A stretch of DNA of 64,000 bases from Nitzschia sp. pyKryTriq1 (taxonomy: Eukaryota; Bacillariophyta; Bacillariophyceae; Bacillariales; Bacillariaceae): positions 538,501 to 602,500 of the forward strand of contig OY101126.1 in NCBI GenBank assembly GCA_956465555.1, read 5' to 3'. Positions within the stretch are counted from its first letter, which is position 1; each line of letters starts with the position of its first letter. A program made the position numbers and the translations under genes. The notes under the pieces are model-generated. The model was not told the origin of the DNA. It worked only from the letters and a program-made list of their open reading frames with translations, and ran no database searches. Of this stretch, positions 1-9,623 are shown piece after piece.

Positions 1-53
1 GAATTCATCTTTATGCAGGTATCAACTAATGTCTCACCATATTTCTTTTTCAG

Positions 54-734
54 GAAAAGCCCGCACAGTCGCCAGTGGTTGAAAAGAATCGGGTAAAGGA
101 AGCTCTCGAAAAGGAGCGAGCGCGTCAGATGGCTCTGGTGGCTATGGCCCAGGAGCAGACTTCCAGACCGACCAATTTGATGACTCAGCCCATGGAAAAT
201 GAGCCAAGCAGGGCACCTCTGAAGGGAGCCAAGAAAATTCCAAAGGACGCGTCGCCGATTATCAACAAGAACAATTCAGGGGTATCATTGGATTACTCTG
301 TGGACTCGGCGTCCTTCTTGGGGGGCGATGGATCGACCATGGGTGGCTCCAGTCTTTTGGGTGGAAAATTTGCCACCGACGGATCTGGATCTGTCGCGAC
401 AGCGGCTTCTAAAGGAGCTTGGGCAAATGCTGTCAAGAAACAAGACCCACTTGCGTTGTCCGCCAACGAGTCCACTCCTACTAATGCACGTGACGACGAC
501 GAAGTGTCTGGTTTCTCACTTCAGGAATCCACCAGTAGCATGGAAGTTGTCCCTACAGATGAAGAGTTGTTTGCGGTCGGTTGGGCCAAGGCTCTAGATC
601 CAAAGAGTGGGAGCTATTATTTTTTTACCCTGGATCGCACACAAATTGTGTGGGACAATCCGCTCGCTTCTCGAGGGGCCAGCTTAGATTCTGCTGATAC
701 AGGATCGCTCCCCCCAGGCTCCGCCGTCATATAA
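54..734 (+). CDS. WW-domain protein, 3' end of a spliced gene (partial)
   Basis: This is the last exon of a gene that begins before the window. The reading frame is open back to an intron acceptor (pyrimidine-rich tract then CAG at 51-53), so the exon should start at 54; no ATG is needed here. The protein is charged and Ala/Gln-rich at first, then Ser/Gly-rich and low in complexity. It ends with a WW domain at about residues 170-200 (GWAKALDPKSG then YYFF and WDNPL), with the two tryptophans and the tyrosine pair in place. WW domains bind proline-rich peptides, so this is probably an adaptor; the partner is unknown. A possible donor at 19-20 would give a very short 35-bp intron, so the sequence before 54 may simply be intron. 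The stop is TAA at 732-734. Confidence 0.7.
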   Translation, partial: EKPAQSPVVEKNRVKEALEKERARQMALVAMAQEQTSRPTNLMTQPMENEPSRAPLKGAKKIPKDASPIINKNNSGVSLDYSVDSASFLGGDGSTMGGSSLLGGKFATDGSGSVATAASKGAWANAVKKQDPLALSANESTPTNARDDDEVSGFSLQESTSSMEVVPTDEELFAVGWAKALDPKSGSYYFFTLDRTQIVWDNPLASRGASLDSADTGSLPPGSAVI

Positions 735-1178
735 ATCGGTCATCGATCGATTGTGTAAATTGTTTTTATAATTTCATTTTCGTTTGCACTTGTCCTCGCT
801 CTATTACTCGTACGTACTCTGCTGCATTTGTGCTCTGTAGGAGTATTAGACTTGACTGGAGGAAACATCTCCGTGCAGGAGAAAGCCAACATTTGATCAT
901 TCGTCTCCGTGGAATTTGACTTCGTCGTCGACCTCCGAGTGTCTGCTTATATGTGAAGTACCAGTATTAGGAGTAGTATCTTACAGTGATGATCGACCAA
1001 CAAAAGACACAAGAATACTGTCTAGTGCAACAGGAGTACAATGCTTCGTGCACCAGTACGGATGCTGTGTAACTAGCTGGGTATTTCATAAAACAATGAA
1101 GAAAAATGAATGGAGGTTGTCTAGTAGAAAGATGTAGAGGTTTCACTTTTCTGCCGATGGCGGAGGGGATGCTGTCAG
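735..1178. other. gap between convergent genes
   Basis: Gap of 444 bp between two genes that end towards each other, presumably their 3' UTRs. I see no conserved gene, only scattered GTAC-type short repeats. Confidence 0.5.
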
Positions 1179-2354
1179 TCATGCTGCAGCTGTAGTGGTC
1201 GACACGTCAAATGCAGCTGGATCATTTGACTCCGCGGCTAGAACTGCTGCGTTATTGCACAGCCCTGGGATTTCCTGGAGCAAATGACGTATGACATCGA
1301 GATCATCGTTGCTTTTAGCCAGGACATCGACCCACTGGCTCATGGAAGCCGTTGGTTCACGCAAGAGGCCACGTCCCGCGCCATTCATTCGTAGATATAG
1401 GTCGATCTGAGCATGCTGAGATGGGGAAGCTGTCACGGACAAATTCTCGATGCCATAATTTAGCTGCAGCATCGTCATGATTTCATTAAAGCCTTGCTCA
1501 CCGATGTCTCGAAGGGAACGCAAGGATAGCGTTTTCACAGAGTAATTTGTTTCCATCGCCTGCATTATGTGGCGGAAGCCATCACTTTCCAACTTGTGAT
1601 AATCAAGGGAGATTGTATGTAGCGATTCATTCTTTCGTATCTGCGACGCGATAGCTTCAAAATGCTCGTCTACCAACTCGAGAAAACTTAGCTGCAAGTG
1701 AGTAAGACTTGGCACCCCCATCAATTTCGAAAGAGTTCCAGGCGATACGAGTCGAACATCCTGACCACTCAAAGCATGACTTCCACATCCAGAAAATTCC
1801 AGTTTTTCAAGCTTTGGCAGTGTCGAGAGTGCCAAGATAAGAGGATCGAGGACATCTGGTTCAGTGTTCGCCCAATCATTGGCAAAGAAGTTTGTCATGG
1901 AGATTACCCTCAGAGATACGTGGCTGCGAAGGGCGATACCCAGGCCAGATATGAAAGCTGGGTTTGCTGCCGTCACTTGCATGTCTTCGAAGACCAGCCG
2001 CCTAAGTTTCGTCGCTTGGCGCAAGGCCAACAATCCGGATGGAGGGATAGATTCGATGTGGAAGCGGGAAGAAGACTGGATCACGAGATCCTCCAGAGAA
2101 GGGATTTGCCCGAGCGCATTGAAGAATTTAAGCCCGTTCTCCTCAGACATGTTAGTCAGAAAGTCTGTTCGAATCATCACTTCTCGCACCCCACTCTCCT
2201 TCAGCAGCTCCAAGAAGGAATCGATGTGTTTATCTGCATCTTTGCAGGAAATTAGTTCCAATTTTGAGGGAGGCTCTTGGCTCGCCAGACTAGTGCAGAG
2301 TTTCTTCAGCTTCATGGTGCTTTTTATGCTTACGCGGTGGATCCGCCAGCGCAA
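1179..2354 (-). CDS. leucine-rich-repeat (RNI-like) protein
   Basis: Intact frame of 391 residues without introns. The middle carries irregular leucine-rich repeats of the ribonuclease-inhibitor type, with recurring LxxLxxLxL stretches such as LPKLEKLEFSGC, VPSLTHLQLSFL, NESLHTISLDY and NYSVKTLSL. Such solenoids bind other proteins. There is no signal peptide, membrane segment or kinase domain, so a cytosolic or nuclear adaptor is the fair guess. The first methionine is at 2354, but the methionine at residue 14 (2315) would also fit and starts a more typical N-terminus. The C-terminus is Ala/Thr-rich. LRR genes of this kind are numerous in diatoms; a specific function cannot be assigned. Confidence 0.75.
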   Translation of the reverse strand: MRWRIHRVSIKSTMKLKKLCTSLASQEPPSKLELISCKDADKHIDSFLELLKESGVREVMIRTDFLTNMSEENGLKFFNALGQIPSLEDLVIQSSSRFHIESIPPSGLLALRQATKLRRLVFEDMQVTAANPAFISGLGIALRSHVSLRVISMTNFFANDWANTEPDVLDPLILALSTLPKLEKLEFSGCGSHALSGQDVRLVSPGTLSKLMGVPSLTHLQLSFLELVDEHFEAIASQIRKNESLHTISLDYHKLESDGFRHIMQAMETNYSVKTLSLRSLRDIGEQGFNEIMTMLQLNYGIENLSVTASPSQHAQIDLYLRMNGAGRGLLREPTASMSQWVDVLAKSNDDLDVIRHLLQEIPGLCNNAAVLAAESNDPAAFDVSTTTAAA

Positions 2355-3026
2355 AGAACTTGGAACAATCCAAAGGTGAGAGCAGATAGCAGATGAGTCG
2401 TCATCTGCTCCAGTATTACCGGTCGGTATCGACTAATATCGAGCTACAGAACGAAGTATTCATCTGCTCGGCAGTGATGAGCCGCAGAGCAGCATGCGTG
2501 CTTGTACGTATGCGCGTGCAGGTTTTTTTTCTGGGCCTATTTTCCTATCGCCGCGACATCATCATCTTCTGTTGATGGCATCGATGCATGAATGAATGAA
2601 GAAGAGAAGAGCTTCGTTCTTCTTTCAGTCATAGGCTCATTGGTCTTTGGAGATAACTTCAAGGTCATTCTGCGATGAATATTGCCGAATGAACTTCCAA
2701 GTTCGCTCGCAGGTCATATGCCAAAAAGGGCTTATGTTAGAAATGGTCATTGGGCTTGCTGTAGACTTCTGTACTTGTATCGTACAGTAGATAGGTCCTC
2801 GCGATCCCGCGGGGGTCGCACGCCCGGCAGTTTACTACTACTACTTTTTGTCTACTGTAGTAGCTACCAATTCGTATCAGTGCTACCGGTACTTGTGGTA
2901 GTAGTAGAAGGTAGGAGTAGTATGCAATTTTCTAGTGAAATGAAACATGAACTTATGAGCACTGTAAGAGGGCGCTGAACCTAGTCGCTGCCTCGATGCA
3001 ATGTTTGTTTTCTAATGGCTTTCCGC
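2355..3026. other. intergenic region
   Basis: Gap of 672 bp upstream of the LRR gene and downstream of the PDZ gene. It holds short TAGTAG and GTACCGGTAC-like repeats around 2770-2930. No reading frame here looks like a gene. Confidence 0.4.
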
Positions 3027-6000
3027 CTAGTCCTCCTCTTCGAAATGGAGGACAGTGATCTTTCTTTCTTGGTTGCTCCTTGATGCCATCATCTTCATCA
3101 CCTGCTCAGCGGTGTAGGATCGAGTATCGATATTGTCTACTGAGATAATCAGATCACCCGGGAAGATGTGGCCCTCGAGACTGCTACCTTGCTTCACAGA
3201 GTGCACGGCTGGTCCATCTTTCGTAGAATGAATCACAATGTGCAGCTTTCCAGGAGGCGCATAGCAGTCTCGACAAATAATGCTCGACATCACGGATTCA
3301 TTTCGCCCTGTTGAGACTGTTGGTTCGTCTTCGGATTCATCTCTCGAAGACACCGAATCAAAGCCTGCATTGTCGTCCGACACATACGACAGCGAATCAA
3401 CGGTAGCTACCCCTGGAGGACCATTCCCCAGCGAGCCCTGTCTCACATCCGCAATCTTCCTTTCGAGCCACACCAAGTCGTTGATGAGTTGGCGACTTGC
3501 TGATCCCTGGGAAGACTCATTTGTTCTTGCTGATGTTGCGCTTTTACCAGAACGTTGTGATACTGGAGTTTTGGGTTCTCTTCCGGGGGATGTGGAGGTG
3601 GTGGACCTTTTATCTCGTTTACCACCGAAGAGGAACTGCCGTGGCATGGCAGATTCGTCGTTCTCTGACAATGTGGAGTCCCCAATAGATTGAAGGTCTG
3701 CAGACTTGTAGGACCACTCAAGCGGATGCATTGCGCTCTCCTGATACATCGCAGTTCCATCGATTCCTGTATTTCCCGCATGCCGGCGACCGTGAGCGCC
3801 ATCGAGGGGGTCGTGCATTGCGTTGGCTTGATAAATTGCTGTTCCGTCTAGACCGGTATTCCCAGCATGGCGTCTGCCATTGGTTGCGTCTACTGCATTC
3901 ATGGCACTCGTTTGGTACATCGCGGTTCCATCGGTAGCTGTATTTCCAGGATGGCGACGACCATTGGCTGCGTCGAGTGCATTCATCGCACTCGTCTGGT
4001 ACATTGCAGTACCGTCAATATTCGTATTTCCTGCATGATGGCGACCATTTTTATGGTATTTATCGCCTAGTCCTGCTGGGGCTGTCCTGCTCATGCCAAA
4101 TGGGTAACATCCGTATCCGGTGTTCTCGAACTCCGCCATATTAAGACTATCTGCCAATTCACCGCCAGGAGTAGACGGTCGGCTGAGGTTTTTAACATAG
4201 TCCTCTTCATCCATTGGCATCGATCGATATGTCTTGAGCGCTTTTGCGTTGTTTCGGTTTTTCTCGGGGGTGGTTGGGGCGCTCTTGCTCCCTGACTTAG
4301 GAGGCCTTGGGTTGTGTCGTAATCCATCTGCCGATAGAGCGCGACTTCGATTGTGCAATGAATCCAAGTCTTCCGCAAGAGCTCCCCCGATCAGACGCGT
4401 AGCCTTGCCGGACATCGTGCCGACCGTATCCGACTTGGCTGATATCTGCGAGGTGCCAGAGCCTGGAGTCGTCGCAGTATTTCTTGTCAGCGGTGTTGGT
4501 CCACAAGCAAACATTGAATGACCGGTAATCCCGGTTGGAGTTTTCGCGGAGCGCACGAGTAGGTCCAGCTCATTGTCCATTGCCTCGTTCGCCTCGGGCT
4601 CTTTCGGGAGAGTTGGTCTGCAACTAAACAAATTGGAGTAAACAGAACCCGTTGTAGCCGCAGCAGTCGGCGTCGGGTCACGTGAGACTTGACCACGACT
4701 GTTGGCAAGGGATTCAAGGTCTGCAAGAACATGGCCCGACGTTCCAGGCCCGACGGCAGGCTGGTTTCCATAACAAGCAGGGAGGAACGACTTCGTCTCT
4801 GGCTCCTCGATATCTGTGCCACGGAGAGATGGCGAGGCTTCTTGGTGGGCATTATGGTGTTCTAGATGGGTATCTTGATGTTCTTGGTGGTGGCCGTTTT
4901 GGTGAGCTGGGTCCAGCACATTGCTCACGGCGGAATCTTCTTCATTTTCCTCATCGTACGTAGCTTCATCAAAGGCATACAAAGAGCCTCGAGCAGCCAT
5001 TGACTGGAGTCGCTGACTTTCTTGATGATCCATATTTGACGCTCTGATAGTCGCAGCGCTTGCATTCGTGAAGCCTGATAGTAACGATTTTGTACCCTTG
5101 ACATTCGAATAGTTTGAGGGCGTATAGTCGATTCCAGAGAATACCGAGTCTTCAGGAACCGACTCGTCCACAGAAGTGCTGTAGTCGATCGACGAGACTC
5201 CAGCAGGCGAACGCATCCCCAGTTGTGGGGAGCGTGAGCTTTCAAGGCTCCTATCGATGCTGTACAGATCGTTCTCCACACTAGCCAAGATGCTCTCGCG
5301 GTTCTTCGGCGATTCAGCGCCCCTTCTTGACCTCCTTTGAACAAATAGGAATACAACCATGGCAATCAACGATGCAGCGATCACTGTCGTCGGTACGATG
5401 GCCCCAACTGCACTGTTTTTACTATTATCGTCCTTTCCTTGGTTCCCATCCCCGCCCCCCTCGATGCCGTCAGTTTTATCTACTGGGGATGCGGTGGGTG
5501 ACGGTGTAGGCATTTCCCGTCGATACGCCTCAGTAACATCCGCCCAATCACTGTGTTGAAACGATGTTAGGTTGCTGATAAAATAGGTAAGATTAGACAT
5601 GATGATTCTGATTTGCTCCTCCAGCTCCTTGTGTGCAGGAGATGGCTCACTATCAAAAGTAAGGGTTACGTCCATCTCTGCCTCGGTACCAATCTCTTCA
5701 AGAGATCGACCTCCAGGTCTTGTGAGGGACGCGTACTCATAAACTTCGCTCCCAACTGACTCAAGCTCATTGTCTCCAGAGGCGTAGATACCATTTAACT
5801 CAGCAAGCAAGAATTTATTCATAGCCATGCGAAGAATGGGAATGGCATCGTCTTGCAATTGACTCGGGGTCTCGTACATCTCCAGGATGAAGGGATAAAG
5901 AGTTTTGCTTTTGCCTTCGTCTGAGAAAGTCAAGAAGAAGTCGTCATCTGCCCTCAAGTGGCGCATACTATTATGATCCCGGCGGCGAACACGGAATTGA

Positions 6001-6071
6001 GGCCCGCCATCGCTTGCTGCACCTGCAATGCCCATCACGAATGACGCAAGGAACAGTTGAGAGATCATCAT
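3027..6071 (-). CDS. single-pass membrane protein with C-terminal PDZ domain
   Basis: Predicted 1014-residue type I membrane protein. Residues 1-19 look like a signal peptide. An ectodomain of about 200 residues follows, with NLT glycosylation sites and a Pro/Ser/Thr-rich stalk (PTPSPTASP). The membrane span is at about 222-244, followed by the basic stop RRSRRG. The long cytosolic tail is Ser/Thr-rich with four tandem units of about 28 residues at 674-786, a short predicted helix around 858-878 (INDLVWLERKI), and a PDZ domain at about 941-1009 with the FPGDLIISVDN core. PDZ domains bind C-terminal peptides, so this looks like a cell-surface protein tethered to a cytosolic scaffold. Two neighbours on the same strand (6903-8201 and 9624-11557) share the layout. 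The ligand and function are unknown. Confidence 0.8.
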   Translation of the reverse strand: MMISQLFLASFVMGIAGAASDGGPQFRVRRRDHNSMRHLRADDDFFLTFSDEGKSKTLYPFILEMYETPSQLQDDAIPILRMAMNKFLLAELNGIYASGDNELESVGSEVYEYASLTRPGGRSLEEIGTEAEMDVTLTFDSEPSPAHKELEEQIRIIMSNLTYFISNLTSFQHSDWADVTEAYRREMPTPSPTASPVDKTDGIEGGGDGNQGKDDNSKNSAVGAIVPTTVIAASLIAMVVFLFVQRRSRRGAESPKNRESILASVENDLYSIDRSLESSRSPQLGMRSPAGVSSIDYSTSVDESVPEDSVFSGIDYTPSNYSNVKGTKSLLSGFTNASAATIRASNMDHQESQRLQSMAARGSLYAFDEATYDEENEEDSAVSNVLDPAHQNGHHQEHQDTHLEHHNAHQEASPSLRGTDIEEPETKSFLPACYGNQPAVGPGTSGHVLADLESLANSRGQVSRDPTPTAAATTGSVYSNLFSCRPTLPKEPEANEAMDNELDLLVRSAKTPTGITGHSMFACGPTPLTRNTATTPGSGTSQISAKSDTVGTMSGKATRLIGGALAEDLDSLHNRSRALSADGLRHNPRPPKSGSKSAPTTPEKNRNNAKALKTYRSMPMDEEDYVKNLSRPSTPGGELADSLNMAEFENTGYGCYPFGMSRTAPAGLGDKYHKNGRHHAGNTNIDGTAMYQTSAMNALDAANGRRHPGNTATDGTAMYQTSAMNAVDATNGRRHAGNTGLDGTAIYQANAMHDPLDGAHGRRHAGNTGIDGTAMYQESAMHPLEWSYKSADLQSIGDSTLSENDESAMPRQFLFGGKRDKRSTTSTSPGREPKTPVSQRSGKSATSARTNESSQGSASRQLINDLVWLERKIADVRQGSLGNGPPGVATVDSLSYVSDDNAGFDSVSSRDESEDEPTVSTGRNESVMSSIICRDCYAPPGKLHIVIHSTKDGPAVHSVKQGSSLEGHIFPGDLIISVDNIDTRSYTAEQVMKMMASRSNQERKITVLHFEEED
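3714..4049 (-). repeat. four tandem coding repeats of about 84 bp
   Basis: Inside the PDZ gene, four near-identical units encode G-R-R-H-A-G-N-T, then D-G-T-A-M-Y-Q, then A-M-(N/H) and a short variable linker. Periodicity is about 28 codons. The conserved MYQ and RRH positions in every copy suggest a repeated binding site or modification site rather than a random expansion. Confidence 0.85.
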
Positions 6072-6902
6072 TGTCTATCGAGCGGCTTCGTGTTGCAAAT
6101 GAAGGTGCCGGTACAATGCAAGTAGAGTCTTCAAAGCCTTGATCAAGTTGATCGTTCGAGATGGCTTGGCAGTTGTTAGCAAAAGACGTTACGGTTGCAG
6201 TGATGTCTACCGTATTGTCTATTGTCTATTGTATCAACAGTTGCTTTTGCGGCTCGGTCGTTGGAATTTGTGAATGGAGGGAAAGAAAAACGGTCGGTCC
6301 TACATTGACATTAATTAAAAGCTGAACATATTATCTTAAAAACGTATATGAATATACACATTCATTTAAGGTCGGACGGTTTTTATTTGGATTAATGAGA
6401 TGATTGGGGAGGTCCCGCCGGGCGGCCGGCCTTGCAACGACAGAAAAATACACGCATGCGCGCACACCATATTGATGTAACCCCAGTTTTTGTCGTCGCT
6501 ACCAGGTATGTTCCCTCACTTCAGACCCGACTTCGCACTCTTTTGCTATCGGCTGACGTACAGACGTGAGCGTCCGTCCGTCGTACTTTTTGGGGGACGG
6601 GCCCGCACTATGTATGCTTCAGAGAGAGTTGTCTACCCGAGTACCGGTAGAGAGAGAGAGAGAGAGAGTAGTTACGTAGAGGTTAGTACGGTAGAGTACT
6701 TGGCAAGGCACAGTACAGTACTCGTACTGCTATTGTAGCTTTGCAGTAGAAGAAAAGATCTACAGCACCAATAGGAGTGCGGTATTTCTAACGAGATGCA
6801 AACAAGCATGGTACCGTACAGTACACCTCCGGTGTTAGATGATTATGTGAAATAGTAAAATGCCATGGCGCTATTAATGAATTAACCCCTACACAAAGCA
6901 TG
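6072..6902. promoter_or_regulatory. upstream region of the PDZ gene
   Basis: Gap of 831 bp between two minus-strand genes. It should contain the promoter of the PDZ gene (start at 6071). It contains an AT-rich stretch (about 6300-6400), a (GA)n run at 6649-6668, and short GTAC repeats near 6690-6730 and 6810-6830. No defined promoter element could be recognised. Confidence 0.35.
6649..6668. repeat. (GA)n microsatellite
   Basis: About ten GA dinucleotides directly after a TACCGGTAG motif in the region between two membrane-protein genes. Confidence 0.9.
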
Positions 6903-8201
6903 TTACTTGTGGTACTTTGTGGTTGTCTTTGATCGTCGATGCTTTTCAATCTGGAGAGACAAGTTCTTTAGATCGTTGATGACATCACTGGAGCTTGAGT
7001 TCTTGCTTTCTTCGCATGAAGACGAGTCCCGTCCTCGAGTCTCTGGTATGGTGCTTGGAGCGTATCCTTTCCTGGAGTACTGGCGAGATGACGGTCTACT
7101 TTTCTGTAGACGCTGACTTCCTCGGGTCCTGAGAGCTCCATCATCTCCTTCTTCCATCACGCTCAACTGATCCCTTTTTTCAATTACAGAGATATCGTGC
7201 CCGAACGGAGCCGCAGCTGAAGATATGATGTTTTGTTTCTGCCATGCCTCCAAGTCAAAGTTTTGGGTTTCGATATTGAAATTCGACACACTTCCCAAGC
7301 TCAAAGTTGCGACATCTCTCGAAATCCCTGTAGTATTGTATGTGAACAGGCTCGAATCTTGCGAGATTGTAGACCTTGATGGGGACGGAGTTCTATTCCT
7401 CCCATTTGAACGGGCACCAGATCTGCTGGTTCTTCCACCATAGCTTGTTGACTTCAATCGTTGCGATTGAGGTTTAGGGGCTTCCATGATGGGTGTCGGA
7501 AATTCGATCTTGCTCACATTGATCACATCCACGTCGTCCTGCACTTGCGCCTTCCCACACCAACACCGACAAAGGCAGAATAGAGTGAGAACAACAAGCG
7601 CCCCAACGACTCCGGCTGTGGCATAGATTGCGATCTCTGCCCAATTCTCCATGCCCGGCTGATCTTGCATTTCGGCTGTATTGAAGTCGTCGTTTCCTTC
7701 TCCCACGCTTGCTTGCGTTACGGGCTGACCAGCTATCTCAATGAAGGCATGCGTCAGCTGGCTCACGAATGGATCATTAGAGCTGATCAAGTGTTCGATG
7801 TATAGATCCAGGTTTAGGCCCTTGAAAGCATTCACCAAGAGATTTTCAATGAACTCAGGAGAAGGGACAGGTTCCCAGTTAAAGGCAAGGACTCCATCGA
7901 ACTCGATCGTGTTGATGAAGCTTCCGGCGCCTCCTTGAATCCCAAAAGAATTTCCTGTGACTCTTGCTTCATCAAAGTAGCCGCTTGCTTCTGTGTTGGC
8001 ATAGTAGGCGCCAAAGTAGTCATTCAAGAATCGATTCGTTCGCTGAAGTACCTGGTCCAGAACCTCAGAATTGTCCGAGTCCGACTGAGATCGAAGTTGA
8101 ATCACAATAGTATCCAGCTTCGCTGTTATTTCAGCTGAACAACTGATGGCGCCTTGTAGCACCAAGAGGGCGAAAGGAATAATCTTGCCGATCATTGTCA
8201 T
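6903..8201 (-). CDS. single-pass membrane protein related in layout to the PDZ neighbours
   Basis: Predicted 432-residue protein without introns. A signal peptide occupies residues 1-23. The ectodomain of about 160 residues carries a helical pattern (NAFKGLNLDLYIEHL) reminiscent of the ectodomain of the 3027-6071 gene. A membrane span at about 184-212 is followed by a cysteine cluster (CLCRCWC) that could be palmitoylated. The tail is Ser/Arg-rich and ends with a helix, VINDLKNLSLQIEK, that resembles the helix before the PDZ domain in its neighbour. No PDZ domain follows, so it is a shorter version of the same design. The function is unknown; shared ancestry is inferred from layout and position, not from strong sequence identity. 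Confidence 0.75.
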   Translation of the reverse strand: MTMIGKIIPFALLVLQGAISCSAEITAKLDTIVIQLRSQSDSDNSEVLDQVLQRTNRFLNDYFGAYYANTEASGYFDEARVTGNSFGIQGGAGSFINTIEFDGVLAFNWEPVPSPEFIENLLVNAFKGLNLDLYIEHLISSNDPFVSQLTHAFIEIAGQPVTQASVGEGNDDFNTAEMQDQPGMENWAEIAIYATAGVVGALVVLTLFCLCRCWCGKAQVQDDVDVINVSKIEFPTPIMEAPKPQSQRLKSTSYGGRTSRSGARSNGRNRTPSPSRSTISQDSSLFTYNTTGISRDVATLSLGSVSNFNIETQNFDLEAWQKQNIISSAAAPFGHDISVIEKRDQLSVMEEGDDGALRTRGSQRLQKSRPSSRQYSRKGYAPSTIPETRGRDSSSCEESKNSSSSDVINDLKNLSLQIEKHRRSKTTTKYHK

Positions 8202-8872
8202 GAGAGAAAAGAGTAGGAGTACGAGTACTGTTGTCGAAGCAACAAGCCGGTTGTCTGTTGTGTCGAAAATGATGTGAATAGGAAATCAATAGGGGGTCCC
8301 TACGATACTGTACCGGTACCGGTACTGTACTTGTACTACTGTACCGGTACAAATACGACCTGTAAAACAAGATGAAGATAGTCCTCCGTACTGGTACCGG
8401 AAACAACAGTGAGAGTGGACAGATCGGCGGGAAGTCCAGCAACGGTCTCCTCGAAATTCAAAAAGGGCCGAATAAGAACAACAACGGAAAAAAGACAAAA
8501 CAAAGAAGACATATATGCCCCTTCAAACATACCAACTATTATATATATGCATCAATACATATCTGAATACATTAGTGAAAGAGGCATTGCATTCATTCCC
8601 GTATTGTGGTTGCATTGGGGTTTTTGGTCTGTCTGTCTCCACGTCAACGAGGGCATGCGTTGGAACGATGGATGACTGGACATTTTCGGGGACATCTACT
8701 AGCAGTCCAAATCATCACGCATCCATCTGATGAAATCTCTCCTCTGAAGCTACTGTATGAAAACGAAGCATCTATCTTTTGTGCTGGTTACGACGAATGA
8801 ACCCTTGAAGTTCATTCTGCGCAAGAAGGTTCGACAAAAGTATAGGAATTTAATCTTCGGTCTATCAACAAC
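8202..8872. promoter_or_regulatory. divergent upstream region with GTACCGGTAC cluster
   Basis: Gap of 671 bp between divergent genes starting at 8201 and 8873, so it should hold both promoters. A dense palindromic cluster lies at 8303-8350, about 100 bp before the minus-strand start. An AT-rich stretch with TATATATG lies at about 8540-8550. Confidence 0.4.
8303..8350. repeat. GTACCGGTAC palindrome cluster
   Basis: Overlapping copies of TACCGGTACCGGTACTGTAC and a second GTACCGGTAC form a self-complementary patch just upstream of the membrane-protein gene start at 8201. Confidence 0.85.
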
Positions 8873-9436
8873 ATGAAGCTTTCATATTTGATTACGGGTG
8901 GTGCGATGATCTGGTCGTCGGCATCAGGTCAGCCGCTCACCTTCTGCGGCCCGGACCCGTGCCTTGTGCCTATCCAAGGTTATTCGTGCGCGGATTTGAT
9001 CCTTAACTTCAAATTCCTTGGCTCCTGTTGCAGACTGGTTGATATTCCTGCTACCGGAGGTTGCCGTGTAGAAGTAGGGGGGCCTGGCCAAGGCAATTGT
9101 GCGTGGGTTCCTTTTTGTGAGCCTTGTGGCCCAGACACGGCAGACTCTGAGTGTGGGCGAGAATTCCGCACCTCTACGTCGGAGGCATGTCCCGATTTGA
9201 CTTACGATGCGCTTGCAATCCAAGCTGCTTGGGAAGCCGATTCACTCCCACCAGTGGAGGGAGGATCAGCGGCGCCCTCGCAGTTTTTCGAAGGCCCCCC
9301 GACTTGTCCTCCCTCAAAAGCGCCTACTGTGGTCCCGCCCACGAACCCTCCGTCCAATTCGGCAGGGTCTTCCGTCGGCCTTCTAGCTCCCCTTGGTGCT
9401 GTTGTCGCTGGAACAGCATATGCTTCTTTGCTCTAG
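8873..9436 (+). CDS. small secreted cysteine-rich protein, possibly GPI-anchored
   Basis: A 187-residue protein. Residues 1-19 form a signal peptide. The mature part has 12 cysteines by my count in the first 150 residues (FCGPDPC, GSCC, FCEPC and others), consistent with a disulfide-bonded extracellular domain. A Pro/Thr/Ser-rich linker (PPSKAPTVVPPTNPP) follows, then small residues and a final hydrophobic run (VGLLAPLGAVVAGTAYASLL) with no charged end. That tail fits a GPI-attachment signal. The protein is probably at the cell surface or in the wall. It lies between two transmembrane genes of the opposite strand. No enzyme motif is visible and I do not recognise the family. Confidence 0.7.
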   Translation: MKLSYLITGGAMIWSSASGQPLTFCGPDPCLVPIQGYSCADLILNFKFLGSCCRLVDIPATGGCRVEVGGPGQGNCAWVPFCEPCGPDTADSECGREFRTSTSEACPDLTYDALAIQAAWEADSLPPVEGGSAAPSQFFEGPPTCPPSKAPTVVPPTNPPSNSAGSSVGLLAPLGAVVAGTAYASLL

Positions 9437-9623
9437 ATCCAAGAGGCATGACATCCTTGTCGCCCCATTCGAAATGACATCCCTACTTCTATGTGTCCCT
9501 CTCTATGAAAACCTGTACACGACATCAACTAGGAGATTACCTAGTCGGATGCACCACTAATATTTGAGTAAAATGTCCCTAACAGTTAGAATATAAAGTC
9601 GTTAAACGTTTGCAAATGGAATT

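Noticed and set aside
1864-2379. Plus-strand frames of 171 and 185 residues across the LRR gene
   Set aside because: They are antisense to the LRR repeats and show no family.
3280-3693. Plus-strand frames inside the PDZ gene
   Set aside because: They are antisense shadows of a long, motif-bearing minus-strand gene.
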